Positions 1 through 8,438 of a DNA stretch of 64,000 nt are shown piece after piece. Where the stretch lies: the NCBI RefSeq assembly GCF_004342175.1, contig NZ_SMAO01000006.1:62001-126000 (forward strand), written 5' to 3'. Position 1 is the first letter of the stretch. The number at the start of each line of letters is the position of its first letter. Below the pieces are notes generated by a model. It was not told where the DNA came from. It made no database searches and was given only the letters and a program-made list of their open reading frames with translations. The stretch comes from Thiobaca trueperi. Its GTDB lineage: Bacteria > Pseudomonadota > Gammaproteobacteria > Chromatiales > Chromatiaceae. A program made the position numbers and the translations under genes.

Positions 1-238
1 TGTCGGCGTCGCACTGGTTGCAGTGAACCCGCACCGCTGCGGGTTCGATCACCAGCTCGGCGTGTTCGGCAAGCGTGCCAATGGCGACCAGCGGATAGGC
101 ATGCTTGAGCAACGACCCCTCGACACCGGAGAGCGGGCCGACCTTCAGCAGGATCCGATCAACCCGGCTGGCGCCGTGCTCGCGGGCGATCTGCTCGACC
201 TGATCAAGCAGCGCCTGACAGAGTGAGAGTTCATGCAT
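1..238 (-). CDS. hypA: Hydrogenase nickel-incorporation protein HypA (3' end outside window)
   Basis: Reading the minus strand from an ATG at 238 gives MHELSLCQALLDQ, the characteristic HypA N-terminus in which His2 takes part in nickel binding. The frame stays open to the window edge and reaches VHCNQCDAD, the first CxxC of the structural zinc site. About 79 residues of the usual 113-120 are present; the second CxxC and C-terminus lie off the left edge. HypA delivers nickel with HypB to the large subunit of NiFe hydrogenases in the cytoplasm. It implies a hydrogenase maturation cluster to the left. The opposite-strand frame over the same bases is a shadow. Confidence 0.93.
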   Translation of the reverse strand, partial: MHELSLCQALLDQVEQIAREHGASRVDRILLKVGPLSGVEGSLLKHAYPLVAIGTLAEHAELVIEPAAVRVHCNQCDAD

Positions 239-344
239 CCATCGCGCTCCGCTCAGGTGCCGAGACAGGCCGGCCGTACAGCCCCGCCTTGTTGATGCCG
301 GAAACGGCGCAGAGGTTGGTGCAGCCTTGGATGGCGTGGTCCAT
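231..344 (-). CDS. Possible 37-residue small protein overlapping the hypA start
   Basis: A short minus-strand frame (starts MDHAIQGCTNLCAVSG, ends SAMDA) stops 8 bases inside the hypA start region, an overlap typical of translational coupling. It has two cysteines but no family I recognise, and the ribosome-binding site is poor. An in-frame stop lies directly upstream of its ATG, so it is not the tail of a larger gene. It may be a leader peptide, a small accessory protein or a chance frame. Confidence 0.2.
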   Translation of the reverse strand: MDHAIQGCTNLCAVSGINKAGLYGRPVSAPERSAMDA

Positions 345-375
345 GAGAGTTTATATCCTGACCAGGAGTTTCCCA

Positions 376-1149
376 ATGTCGTTTGCTGTTGTGCGTGCTG
401 TGTGGCTGGCGACCCTGATGGCCGTCCCTTCTGTTGCCGCTGTGGCCGAGCCGTTGCCGGATGGCTTTGTCCATCTGCATGCGCTTGCCCCGGAGATCGT
501 GCAGGATATGCGCTATCACGGTTCCTACAACTTCATCGGGCGCCCCATTGATGGCTATCTGGCCCCGTCGTGCATCCTGACCCGTCCGGCGGCGGAGGCG
601 CTCAAGGCCGTGCAGACGGAGGTGGGGCAGGCGGGGCTGCGGGTCAAGGTCTTCGACTGCTATCGTCCGACCCGTGCGGTCGCGCACTTCGTGCGCTGGA
701 GCCAGGATGTCGCCGACCAGAAAATGAAGACCGCCTTCTACCCGCGCATCGACAAGGCGGACTTCTTCCGGCTGGGCTATGTGGCGGAACGCTCGGGTCA
801 TTCGCGCGGGAGCACGGTGGATCTGGTGCTGGAGCCGATCCAGGCCGAAACCGACTCATCCGTGGCGGTTGACGCGCACACCCTGGTCGATTGCGCGGCC
901 CCGCACGCCGAACGCCACCCGGACAGTCCGCTTGACTTCGGAACCGGCTTCGACTGCATGGATCCGCTCTCGCATCCCGACAGCACGGCGGTTCCCGCTG
1001 CGGCCCAGGCCAACCGCGCCCGGCTCGCCGAGGCGATGGTCCGCCATGGCTTCCGTCCCCTGCCCGAGGAGTGGTGGCATTTCACGCTTGAGGCGGAGCC
1101 CTTCCCCGACACCTATTTCGACTTTCCGGTGACGGCGCCCGGCGGGTGA
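376..1149 (+). CDS. D-alanyl-D-alanine dipeptidase, peptidase M15 (VanX/DdpX family)
   Basis: The product of 257 residues begins with a probable Sec signal peptide (MSFAVVRAVWLATLMAVPSVAA), so it likely acts in the periplasm. Zinc-site motifs of the M15D family are visible: SGHSRGSTVDL (the SxHxxGxxxD pattern) near the middle and EEWWHF near the C-terminus (catalytic Glu and third zinc His). A conserved YRPTRA segment contributes the transition-state arginine. The family hydrolyses D-Ala-D-Ala dipeptide for cell-wall recycling or nutrition. The start at 376 is chosen because AGGAG precedes it by 8-9 bases and it gives a clean signal peptide; longer frames upstream lack both. It diverges from hypA. 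Confidence 0.85.
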   Translation: MSFAVVRAVWLATLMAVPSVAAVAEPLPDGFVHLHALAPEIVQDMRYHGSYNFIGRPIDGYLAPSCILTRPAAEALKAVQTEVGQAGLRVKVFDCYRPTRAVAHFVRWSQDVADQKMKTAFYPRIDKADFFRLGYVAERSGHSRGSTVDLVLEPIQAETDSSVAVDAHTLVDCAAPHAERHPDSPLDFGTGFDCMDPLSHPDSTAVPAAAQANRARLAEAMVRHGFRPLPEEWWHFTLEAEPFPDTYFDFPVTAPGG

Positions 1150-1189
1150 GGCGATGTCGCTATCAAAGATATTGGAGACACATTCAATC

Positions 1190-2149
1190 ATGCACGGTCG
1201 AATCACGACAAGCCGCTTTCGCCCCGCCTGGTGGCTGCCCGGCCCCCATCTCCAGACGCTCTGGCCCAGCCTGACGCGACCTCGTCCACGTCTGGATCTG
1301 GAGCGACGACGCATCGAACTCGCCGATGGCGATTTCATCGATCTTGCGCAGGCGCCCGTGTCCGGCCCGCGAGTGCTGGTGATCCACGGCCTCGAAGGGA
1401 ATCTGGAGTCGCACTACGCCGGCAACCTCATGCTGGCTCTGGCGCGCGGAGGCTTCCGACCGGTTTTCATGTCCCTGCGCGGCTGCTCCGGGGAACCGAA
1501 CCGGCTCGACCGCGCCTACCATTCGGGTGCGAGCGACGATCTGGTGGCGGTGCTGGAGACGCTGAGCGAGGATCCGGAGGGACCGCCCCTGGCGGCGGTC
1601 GGCTTCTCGCTGGGGGCCAATCTGCTGCTCAGGTATCTGGGCGAGACCCCGTCCCCGCTTCTGGACAGGGCGGTGGCGGTATCCGTCCCCTTCGTTCTGC
1701 GCGATGCCATGCTCCGGCTGGATCTCGGGGTGTCGCGCCTCTACCGGCGCCATCTCCTGGATAAACTCAAGGCCAGCATCCGGCGCAAATTCGCTGATCG
1801 ACCCTTCCCGCTCCAGGTGGATCTGGACCGGATCCACGACTTCAACCAGTTCGATGAGCGGATCACCGCCCCGCTCAACGGCTTCGCGGGCGTGTTCGAT
1901 TATTACGAACGCGCCAGTTGTCGCGCCGTCCTGTCCCAGATCCGCACCCCCACACTCATCATCCAGGCCGCCGACGACCCCTTTATGTTCCCCACCACCT
2001 GCCCCTGGGAGCACGAACTTGGATCCGGTGTGACGCTTGAACTCGCCGCCGGGGGCGGGCATGTCGGATTCATCGCTGGCAACCGGCCCTGGCGACCCCA
2101 TTACTGGCTGGAAACCCGCGTCCTGGAATACCTGGAAAACGGCGCCTGA
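1190..2149 (+). CDS. YheT-family alpha/beta hydrolase
   Basis: This cytoplasmic hydrolase of about 319 residues has the family N-terminal signature PGPHLQTLWP and DGDFIDL. The fold elements are complete: VIHGLEGN (oxyanion region), GFSLGANLLLRYLG (nucleophilic Ser in GxSxG), ADDPF (catalytic Asp) and GGGHVGF (catalytic His). YheT-type enzymes are carboxylesterase-like and their substrates are mostly unknown. The reading frame opens at 1154, only 4 bases after the preceding stop, but the first 12 residues are unlike the family, so the ATG at 1190 is preferred. The close spacing suggests co-transcription with the dipeptidase gene. Confidence 0.85.
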   Translation: MHGRITTSRFRPAWWLPGPHLQTLWPSLTRPRPRLDLERRRIELADGDFIDLAQAPVSGPRVLVIHGLEGNLESHYAGNLMLALARGGFRPVFMSLRGCSGEPNRLDRAYHSGASDDLVAVLETLSEDPEGPPLAAVGFSLGANLLLRYLGETPSPLLDRAVAVSVPFVLRDAMLRLDLGVSRLYRRHLLDKLKASIRRKFADRPFPLQVDLDRIHDFNQFDERITAPLNGFAGVFDYYERASCRAVLSQIRTPTLIIQAADDPFMFPTTCPWEHELGSGVTLELAAGGGHVGFIAGNRPWRPHYWLETRVLEYLENGA

Positions 2150-2244
2150 ATCTCGCCGCAGACCGCAGATGACCCCTTGACCGCGTTGGTCTGGCCTTGA
2201 GTCAAATGTGATACCTTCGATCTGGACGGGATCTCGTGGACATG

Positions 2245-2277
2245 TTTCTGATGCATGACAGTCGTGAAGAGGTGTGC
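2245..2277 (+). repeat. Vestigial duplicate of the methyltransferase gene start
   Basis: These 33 bases match the 5' end and upstream bases of the methyltransferase gene (4893-4925) at 31 of 33 positions. The frame would read MHDSREEVCSV and then stop, against MQDSREDVCRAYEAF in the intact gene. It appears to be the remnant of a local duplication about 2.6 kb upstream of the intact copy. The rest of the 2150-2341 gap holds nothing recognisable. Confidence 0.6.
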
Positions 2278-2341
2278 AGCGTCTGATGAGGCGCCTGACC
2301 GCTTCTCAAAACCTTAAACCTGCCAGCGATGTACTGAATCC

Positions 2342-3286
2342 ATGTTTGGCTTCCTCCAGGGTCTGGCCTACGGGCTTTTTGTCTCCTGCCTGCCGTGGTT
2401 GATCATCGGCCTGATCAATCCACGCATGGCCCTGCCAGGCGAACCCTTCACGCGGCTGCGGGTGCTGATTCGCTATTGGCTCATCGTGCCCTTCATCGCC
2501 CTGCTCATCTGGCTTACCTCGCTGTGGGGCGGCTTCGGCCCGACCCTGGGCGGATGGCTGACCGGTCTGGCGGCGATTGCGGTGGCGATCCCGGCGGAGC
2601 GGGCGTGGCGCCGCTGGCGTCTGACCCTGGCCGAGCGTCAGCGCGCGGCCCAGCAGGTGGCGCTGGCGATGCAGGCGCGGGCCGCGCTGGAGCGGGAGGC
2701 CCGTGAGCAGGGGATCGCCGTGCTGGATCCGGCCCGCCCGCCGGTGGAGAGCGATGCGGTGATCCTCGCGCTCTGGGAGGCCAAAAAGCGTCTGCTGGCG
2801 GCGGAGCGTCCCGATCTGGCCATCCAGTCTGATCGGCTCTATACCCGCTATGCCCATGTGGACGGGATGCTCCGTAGCAAATTCGACCCAAGCGAACTGA
2901 CCCTCGAACGCTCCCGGGGGCTGGTGGGCGAGGTCGCCCGGACGGCGGTGGATAACCTGAACACCATGGCCTCGATCGCCCATGGCGTGGCCGAGGTGGA
3001 CGCGGACTATGTGCGCCGCCGTCTGTCTCAGGAGCCGGCCCGGATGCCGGACGCAGAGCGGCTGGCCCTGACCCGGCGACTCGATCTGGTCGCGGAGACC
3101 GAGCAGCGTCTGCGTGAGCTGAGCGCGCGGAACGAGGCCGCCATCACCGCCCTGGACGACGCGGCGGTAGCCGTGGCGGCGGTGGAGACCGACCGACCCC
3201 AGGCATCGGTGGCGGCGGATCAGGCCCTGGCCGATCTGCGCCGCTTCGCGGAGAAGGCGCATCACTACGGGCGCGATGCTTGGTAG
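2342..3286 (+). CDS. Membrane-anchored coiled-coil protein of unknown function, partner of TelA
   Basis: The 314-residue product begins with hydrophobic segments at roughly residues 5-25, 45-63 and 68-85, followed by a positively charged stretch and a long cytoplasmic part rich in Arg, Ala and Glu that is likely helical or coiled coil. I do not recognise a catalytic motif. It is followed, after a repeat element, by a TelA-family gene in the same direction. In other bacteria TelA genes often sit beside XpaC-type membrane proteins, so this may play the XpaC role; that is inference from position and architecture, not from clear sequence identity. Confidence 0.65.
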   Translation: MFGFLQGLAYGLFVSCLPWLIIGLINPRMALPGEPFTRLRVLIRYWLIVPFIALLIWLTSLWGGFGPTLGGWLTGLAAIAVAIPAERAWRRWRLTLAERQRAAQQVALAMQARAALEREAREQGIAVLDPARPPVESDAVILALWEAKKRLLAAERPDLAIQSDRLYTRYAHVDGMLRSKFDPSELTLERSRGLVGEVARTAVDNLNTMASIAHGVAEVDADYVRRRLSQEPARMPDAERLALTRRLDLVAETEQRLRELSARNEAAITALDDAAVAVAAVETDRPQASVAADQALADLRRFAEKAHHYGRDAW

Positions 3287-3321
3287 TGCCTCGATTCGCA
3301 GGATGAACAGATCTAAATTCA

Positions 3322-3565
3322 GACAGGATTAACAGGATTAAAAAAAATGATTTAAAAATCCTGTTAAACCGCGTTCAGTGCGATATGCGTAATTTTCAAT
3401 TTGTGTCTAGCTCTGGGGAAGTCAACGACATCAGTGGAGACGCGGTTTAAAATTTTATATTTTTTAATATCTTAAACCGCGCCAGCTCCGATAATCCTTG
3501 AGTCTGCCAGGGCCGATTTGATCCACAAAGATCGCATACCGTGCTGGGCGCGGTTTAATCCTGTC
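3322..3565 (+). repeat. Composite MITE-like palindromic repeat, full copy A
   Basis: This 244-base intergenic element starts with GACAGGATTAACAGGATT and ends with TTTAATCCTGTC, so its ends are inverted repeats. Inside are two modules, each bounded by TTAAACCGCG and CGCGGTTTA: about 3364-3451 and about 3473-3559, separated by an AT-rich spacer. A second near-complete copy of the same layout lies inverted at 35910-36154. It occupies nearly all of the 3287-3594 gap, where no gene is seen. Confidence 0.8.
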
Positions 3566-3594
3566 AAAAACATGCGCATCGTAGGAACCCCATC

Positions 3595-4797
3595 ATGAGC
3601 ACACCCAAGACCCTGCAAACGACCGACGATTCCCGCTTCAATCTGTCGCTGCCCCCGGCGGCGGAGATCGAGGCGCGGGTGAAACAGGAGACCGACCCCG
3701 AGACCACGCTGGACGATCCCGCGCTGCTCGCCATGGCCGATGCCTTCGTCGCCGAGGTGCTCAAGACGACGGACCAGGATGGGATCGACCGCCGTCAGCG
3801 TCAGGCGGTGGACGAGATGGGCCTGGAGGTGCAGCGTCAGGCGGCCCATCGCAGCCAGATGCTCCAGGCGCCGATCCGCAAACTGGCCCACCAGGGCGAC
3901 GAGGGCGGACCGGTGGCGCGCTCACTGGTGGATCTGCGTATCCGTATGCAGGAGCTGGATCCCCAGCGTTACGACCTGAGCCGGGCGGGTCTGACGCGGT
4001 TTCTGGCCCTGATCCCCGGCATCGGCACGCCGCTGCAACGCTATTTCCAGAAGTTCGAGACTGCGCAGGAGGCGCTCGACGGCATCATCAAGGATCTGGA
4101 GTCCGGCAAGCAGATGCTGCATCGGGACAATCTGACCCTGAGCGACGATCAGCAGTCACTGCGCGACAGCCTGGATCAGTTGCGCCGCCAGATCGGACTG
4201 GGCCGGATCATCGACCGGCGTCTGGAAGAAAAGGCGCTGGAGCTGCCCCCGGACGATCCCAAGCGGCGCTTCCTGGACGAGGAGCTGCTGCTTCCGCTGC
4301 GCCAGCGCATCCTGGATCTGCAACAGCAGTTGGCGGTCAGTCAGCAGGGCATCATGGCCCTCGAAGTGGTGATCAGGAACAACCGGGAGCTGATGCGCGG
4401 CGTGGATCGGGCCATCAATGTGACGGTCTCGGCCCTGAATGTCGCGGTCACCGTGGCGCTCGCTCTCGCCAATCAGCGTCTGGTGCTGGATCGGGTGGAA
4501 GCCCTGAACACCACTACCTCGAACCTGATCGCCGGCACCGCCAAGGCGCTGCGCACCCAGGGTGTCGAGATCCAGAATCGCGCCGCGTCCACGGTGCTCG
4601 ACATGAAACAGTTGGAACAGGCCTTCACGGATGTGATCGGCGCGATTGATGAGGTCTCGCGTTACCGGCGCGAGGCCCTGCCCCGGCTCGATGCCCAGAT
4701 CGACCGTCTTGAGGTGCTGGCGAACCAGGGGGATGCCGCCATCCAGCGCATGGACAAGGGCGATGCCGCCCAGTTGGAGCAGGTGATTGCGCAGTAG
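3595..4797 (+). CDS. telA: TelA/KlaA-family toxic anion resistance protein
   Basis: The 400-residue protein matches the TelA family in length and in its helical, Gln/Glu/Arg-rich character. Recognisable stretches are FLALIPGIGTPLQRYFQKFE, DGIIKDLESGKQMLHRDN and the C-terminal NVAVTVALALANQRLVLD region. There is no signal peptide or membrane span. Members were linked genetically to tellurite resistance, but their biochemical role is unknown. The start at 3595 has AGGA about 9 bases upstream. The membrane protein gene 0.3 kb upstream is a probable functional partner. Confidence 0.85.
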   Translation: MSTPKTLQTTDDSRFNLSLPPAAEIEARVKQETDPETTLDDPALLAMADAFVAEVLKTTDQDGIDRRQRQAVDEMGLEVQRQAAHRSQMLQAPIRKLAHQGDEGGPVARSLVDLRIRMQELDPQRYDLSRAGLTRFLALIPGIGTPLQRYFQKFETAQEALDGIIKDLESGKQMLHRDNLTLSDDQQSLRDSLDQLRRQIGLGRIIDRRLEEKALELPPDDPKRRFLDEELLLPLRQRILDLQQQLAVSQQGIMALEVVIRNNRELMRGVDRAINVTVSALNVAVTVALALANQRLVLDRVEALNTTTSNLIAGTAKALRTQGVEIQNRAASTVLDMKQLEQAFTDVIGAIDEVSRYRREALPRLDAQIDRLEVLANQGDAAIQRMDKGDAAQLEQVIAQ

Positions 4798-4898
4798 AGC
4801 CTGGCCGATGTCGCGCCGGGTGAACGCGCCGAGTCAGGATGACCCCGGACTGATCGCGCCCTGGCAGATGATGGTTTGAGACGAATGGAGGCTTTCTG

Positions 4899-5558
4899 AT
4901 GCAGGACAGTCGTGAAGACGTGTGCCGCGCCTACGAGGCGTTCGCGGTGACCTATGATCGTCAGCGCGGGCAATTTGACCTTGACGCGCTGCTGAACGAA
5001 TTTCTTGCCCTGTTACCGGGGCGGGGCGCGCTGCTCGATCTCGGCTGCGGTGCGGGTGAGCCGGTCGCGCGGACCTTCATTGAGCGCGGCTGGACCGTGA
5101 CCGGCGTGGACTTCAGCGGCGCCATGCTGGAGCTGGCGGCGCAGACCTGTCCCGCGATGCAGCGGATCCAGGCCGACATGCGGGCGGTCGAATTCCCGCC
5201 CGGTCACTTCGATGCCATCAGCCTCGTTTACAGCCTCTTCCATCTGCCCTGGCGCGAACATCCCGCACTCTTCGCCCGTTTGCGTCACTGGCTCAAGCCA
5301 TCGGGACGGCTGCTCTTCACCTATGCCACCGCCGACTACACCGGACAGGAGCAGTTCGAGGGCGACAAGCTGTTCATGGGCCAGCGTCTCTTCTACAGCC
5401 ACACCACCGAAGCGGAACTCACGGCGCAGCTTGCAGCGGCGGGACTGGTCATCGAGCAGGCCGACCGGCGCGAGATCGGCGGCGAACGCTTCCTCTGGGT
5501 GATGGCACGGCGCGCCGAGGCGGTCATTCACCCCAACTCGAAACTGGTCACGCCATAG
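4899..5558 (+). CDS. Class I SAM-dependent methyltransferase
   Basis: The 219-residue product contains the SAM-binding motif I LLDLGCGAGEPVAR (about residues 46-59) and the acidic motif II VTGVDFSGAML, with QADMRAVEFP as the adenine-contacting loop. This is a Methyltransf_11/25 type fold with a soluble, cytoplasmic product; the substrate cannot be read from sequence. GGAGG at 4887-4891 sits 7 bases before the ATG. Its last 31 bases overlap the end of the convergent acetyltransferase gene. A short duplicate of its start lies at 2245-2277. Confidence 0.85.
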   Translation: MQDSREDVCRAYEAFAVTYDRQRGQFDLDALLNEFLALLPGRGALLDLGCGAGEPVARTFIERGWTVTGVDFSGAMLELAAQTCPAMQRIQADMRAVEFPPGHFDAISLVYSLFHLPWREHPALFARLRHWLKPSGRLLFTYATADYTGQEQFEGDKLFMGQRLFYSHTTEAELTAQLAAAGLVIEQADRREIGGERFLWVMARRAEAVIHPNSKLVTP

Positions 5559-6373
5559 ATCCGGGTCAGCTCCAGAGCCGGCGCCGGACCCGCATACATG
5601 CGTGCGGTCTCGAACATCGGCTGCCAGCCGAGGCGTGCGACGAGTGCAACCGCCGCCGGGTTGCAGGCCGGCAGGTCGAGAAACAGGGGGTCCGTCGCTA
5701 AAACGTCGGCACCGAGCGCGGCGAGAAGCCGCTCGGCCCCGGCGGGCGTCTCGGCCAGGAGCGGGCCGATCTTGAAGCCCTGCCGACAGGCACGCCGCAC
5801 GCCATAGCCGACGAGTCGCCCCTGTTCGCGCAACCCGAGTGCGCGGGTCTGAGGTTGTACGATCCAGGCGCGCAGAAAGGCATCGCGGGCGGTCGGAAAG
5901 CCGGCGCGGTCGCAGGCGGTGAGGTCGGCAAACGGCTGCTGACACAGATCCACCAGCGCGGGGTCGGCAGACGGGTTCCCGGCGTGACCGTGGCCCTGAT
6001 AGCGCACCTGCCGGTAGGCCAGCGCGAAGCCCGAGCGACGATAGTTGTCCTGCTGCGCCACCACCCCATCGAGACCGACAGTGCGACCGGTGAGACGCGC
6101 CATCGCCGCCTGCCAGAGCGCCCAGCCGTGGCCCTGTCCGCGCCATTCCGGGTGCACGATATAGAGGCCGATGAAGCCAAAGTCCGCGCCGTAGCGCACC
6201 GCCGAGATGACCGCCACCGGGGTGTCGTCGATCAGACCGATCAGAAAGCCCTCGGGATCGGCGGCGCGGAAAGGAACCGCATCGGACAGTCCCGGATTCC
6301 AGCCCTCAGCGGCGGCCCAATCGAGCGCCAGATCGATCTCGTCGGGCTGCATGGCGCGAATCTGTAAACGCAT
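5528..6373 (-). CDS. GNAT-family N-acetyltransferase, two-domain
   Basis: The 281-residue product carries a GNAT domain in its N-terminal half: FIGLYIVHPEWRGQGHGWAL includes beta-4 and the acetyl-CoA pyrophosphate loop (R/QxxGxG/A). The C-terminal half (from about residue 150) resembles the second GNAT-like domain of this subfamily (LRAWIVQPQ, GPLLAETPAGAERLL). The ATG at 6373 is preferred over an in-frame start at 6445, because conserved sequence begins at MRLQIRAMQPDEI. It is convergent with the methyltransferase gene, the two 3' ends overlapping by 31 bases. The acetyl acceptor is unknown. Confidence 0.85.
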   Translation of the reverse strand: MRLQIRAMQPDEIDLALDWAAAEGWNPGLSDAVPFRAADPEGFLIGLIDDTPVAVISAVRYGADFGFIGLYIVHPEWRGQGHGWALWQAAMARLTGRTVGLDGVVAQQDNYRRSGFALAYRQVRYQGHGHAGNPSADPALVDLCQQPFADLTACDRAGFPTARDAFLRAWIVQPQTRALGLREQGRLVGYGVRRACRQGFKIGPLLAETPAGAERLLAALGADVLATDPLFLDLPACNPAAVALVARLGWQPMFETARMYAGPAPALELTRIYGVTSFELG

Positions 6374-6490
6374 GTGGATTTCCTCGGATTGCCGGGCAAC
6401 TGCCGCTGGCAGGTGACTGAAGCGTTGGGGAGCGCGACAGGGCATGACGGGGCTGCGGGTTATACTCGCGCTTCAGACCTGCAGGTAGAC

Positions 6491-6808
6491 ATGCCCACCA
6501 TGATCGAGATCGAATACATCGTCAAAGACCGCCGGGGAGTCGAGCGTTTGCGCACTGCCGATAAGAAGGCTGCCGATGCCTATGACCGCATTCTGGAGAA
6601 CGCCGAGCGTCTGGCGCAGTGGCTGCGCGCCGATCAGGTGTTGCCCAATCTGCCTGAAACGGATCTGGAGAACCTGACGATCTATCTGGCGCGCCACGCC
6701 CGCGAGGTCGAGCAGATCCTCAAAGGCAGGCCGGTGGAGCGGGAGCCGGATGCCGGGCAGGCGTCCGCGCCCGAGAGCCTGCCTGAGAAGATCGCACAAA
6801 TCCGCTGA
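6491..6808 (+). CDS. yebG: YebG-family protein (DNA damage-inducible in E. coli)
   Basis: The 105-residue product aligns with E. coli YebG: IEIEYIVKDRRGVERLRTAD, KKAADAYDRILENAERLAQWL and LTIYLARHAREVEQILKG correspond to conserved blocks. E. coli YebG is SOS-regulated and of unknown biochemical function. I saw no clear LexA box (CTGT-N8-ACAG) upstream here, so SOS control is not supported by the sequence. A TATACT hexamer about 30 bases upstream of the start could be a -10 element. The start at 6491 is chosen because homology begins there. Confidence 0.8.
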   Translation: MPTMIEIEYIVKDRRGVERLRTADKKAADAYDRILENAERLAQWLRADQVLPNLPETDLENLTIYLARHAREVEQILKGRPVEREPDAGQASAPESLPEKIAQIR

Positions 6809-6842
6809 CCCCCGTTATTGGCACAGAAATCGACTCGCGACC

Positions 6843-8402
6843 ATGACATCATCCCGCACGCTTCCCCAGCTCTTCCGTCACACGGCCAAATGCTTCGCCG
6901 GGACGCCGGCCATTCTCACTCAGGAACGCACCTGGACCTATGCGGACCTCGACGACGCCAGCGACGGCATGGCCGCCGGACTGATCGCGCGCGGTATCGC
7001 GCCCGGCGAGCGGGTTGGGCTCTACTGCCCGAACGGCGCGGAGTTCGTCTGCTGCTATCTGGGTATCCTCAAGGCCGGTGCCTGTGTGGTGCCGATCAAT
7101 CTGCTGCTGCCGCCAACGGCCATCGCGTTCGTGCTGAACGATGCCGGTGCCAGGGCGATCTGCTTTCATGCCGCCTTTGCCGAACAGACGGCGGCGGCGC
7201 TGGCTGAGACGCCGGGCGTGACGGTGCGGGTCGGGATCGGCCCGGTCGCCCCCGAGATGGTCGATTGCCGGCTCGACGATCTCACTATGGCGGCGGCCCC
7301 GCCCGCGCCGCGCATCGATCCCGACCAGGATCCGGCCGTGATCCTCTACACGTCCGGCACCACGGGCCGACCCAAGGGCGCCGTGCTCACGCATGCCAAC
7401 CTGGCCGCCAATGCCACGGCGGTGGCGGAGGTGCTGGCGGTTCGCCCCGGTGCTGACGGCGACCGCTTGCTGGTCGTGCTGCCGATGTTCCACGCCTTTG
7501 CCGCCACCGTGGGCATCCTGACGCCCCTGCTCGTCGGCGCGGCGCTGGTTCCGGTGGCGCGCTTCGACTCAGATCTGATCGCCGAGGCCATCGGCACGCA
7601 TCGCGCGACCATCTTCCTCGGTGTCCCGAGCCTGTACGCCGTGCTCCTGCGACTCGACGACACCCAGGTCGCCCGTTGGGGCTCGGTGCGTCTGTGCGTC
7701 TCCGGCGGCGCGGCCATGCCCGAGGCGGTCATGCAGGCGTTCGAGACACGTTTCGCCGTGCCGGTCCTGGAGGGTGACGGCCCCACCGAATGCGGGCCAG
7801 TGACCTGTGTGAATCGACCCGCCGGGCCGCGCAAGCCGCGCTCAGTGGGGCCGGCGCTGCCGGGGGTGGAGATGCGCATCGCCGATTCCAATGGGCATTG
7901 GCTGCCCGACGGCGAGCATGGCGAGGTCTGCGTGCGTGGCCCGAGTGTCATGCGCGGTTACTGGAACCTCCCCGACGAGACCCAGGCCAGCTTCTATGGT
8001 GACTGGTTCCGTACCGGCGATCTCGGTTGGCGCGATCCGGACGGCTGGTTCTATCTGGTTGATCGGATCAAGGATCTGATCATCACCAACGGCATGAACG
8101 TCTATCCCCGGATCATTGAGGAGGTGCTGATCCGCCATCCCGACGTGGCTGAGGTGGCTGTCGTGGGCGAGCCGCACCCCTTGCACGGTGAGATCCCCGT
8201 CGCCTATGTCACCGCTGCGCCGGGTCATGACGACCTCGACCTGCGCGCACTCAAGGCGTGGTGCCGCTCCCGACTCGGCCGCCACGAGCTGCCCCGTCGC
8301 ATCGAGCGCATTGACGCCCTGCCGAAGAACGCCGCCGGCAAGATCCTCAAGCGCGAGCTGCGCCGCGCGGGCGAGCACGAGCGCGGGGTCAGGGTGCCAT
8401 AG
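6843..8402 (+). CDS. Long-chain fatty acid-CoA ligase (AMP-binding enzyme)
   Basis: The 519-residue enzyme has the full set of adenylate-forming motifs: P-loop YTSGTTGRPKGAVLTH, the A4/A5 region EGDGPTECGPV, the A7 motif WFRTGDLGWRDPDG, hinge DRIKDLIITNGMNVYP and the C-terminal catalytic lysine motif KNAAGKILKREL. Such enzymes activate a carboxylate with ATP and transfer it to CoA. The length and the ITNGMNVYPRIIE segment fit a medium- or long-chain fatty acyl-CoA ligase; the exact acid is not determinable. The ATG at 6843 is used because upstream in-frame sequence overlaps yebG and is not family-like. Confidence 0.88.
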   Translation: MTSSRTLPQLFRHTAKCFAGTPAILTQERTWTYADLDDASDGMAAGLIARGIAPGERVGLYCPNGAEFVCCYLGILKAGACVVPINLLLPPTAIAFVLNDAGARAICFHAAFAEQTAAALAETPGVTVRVGIGPVAPEMVDCRLDDLTMAAAPPAPRIDPDQDPAVILYTSGTTGRPKGAVLTHANLAANATAVAEVLAVRPGADGDRLLVVLPMFHAFAATVGILTPLLVGAALVPVARFDSDLIAEAIGTHRATIFLGVPSLYAVLLRLDDTQVARWGSVRLCVSGGAAMPEAVMQAFETRFAVPVLEGDGPTECGPVTCVNRPAGPRKPRSVGPALPGVEMRIADSNGHWLPDGEHGEVCVRGPSVMRGYWNLPDETQASFYGDWFRTGDLGWRDPDGWFYLVDRIKDLIITNGMNVYPRIIEEVLIRHPDVAEVAVVGEPHPLHGEIPVAYVTAAPGHDDLDLRALKAWCRSRLGRHELPRRIERIDALPKNAAGKILKRELRRAGEHERGVRVP

Positions 8403-8438
8403 CGGGTGGCTGACGAACGGTGCCGGTGCCGGGGCCGA

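Noticed and set aside
6440-6491. LexA box upstream of yebG
   Set aside because: No CTGT-N8-ACAG or close variant was found in the upstream bases.
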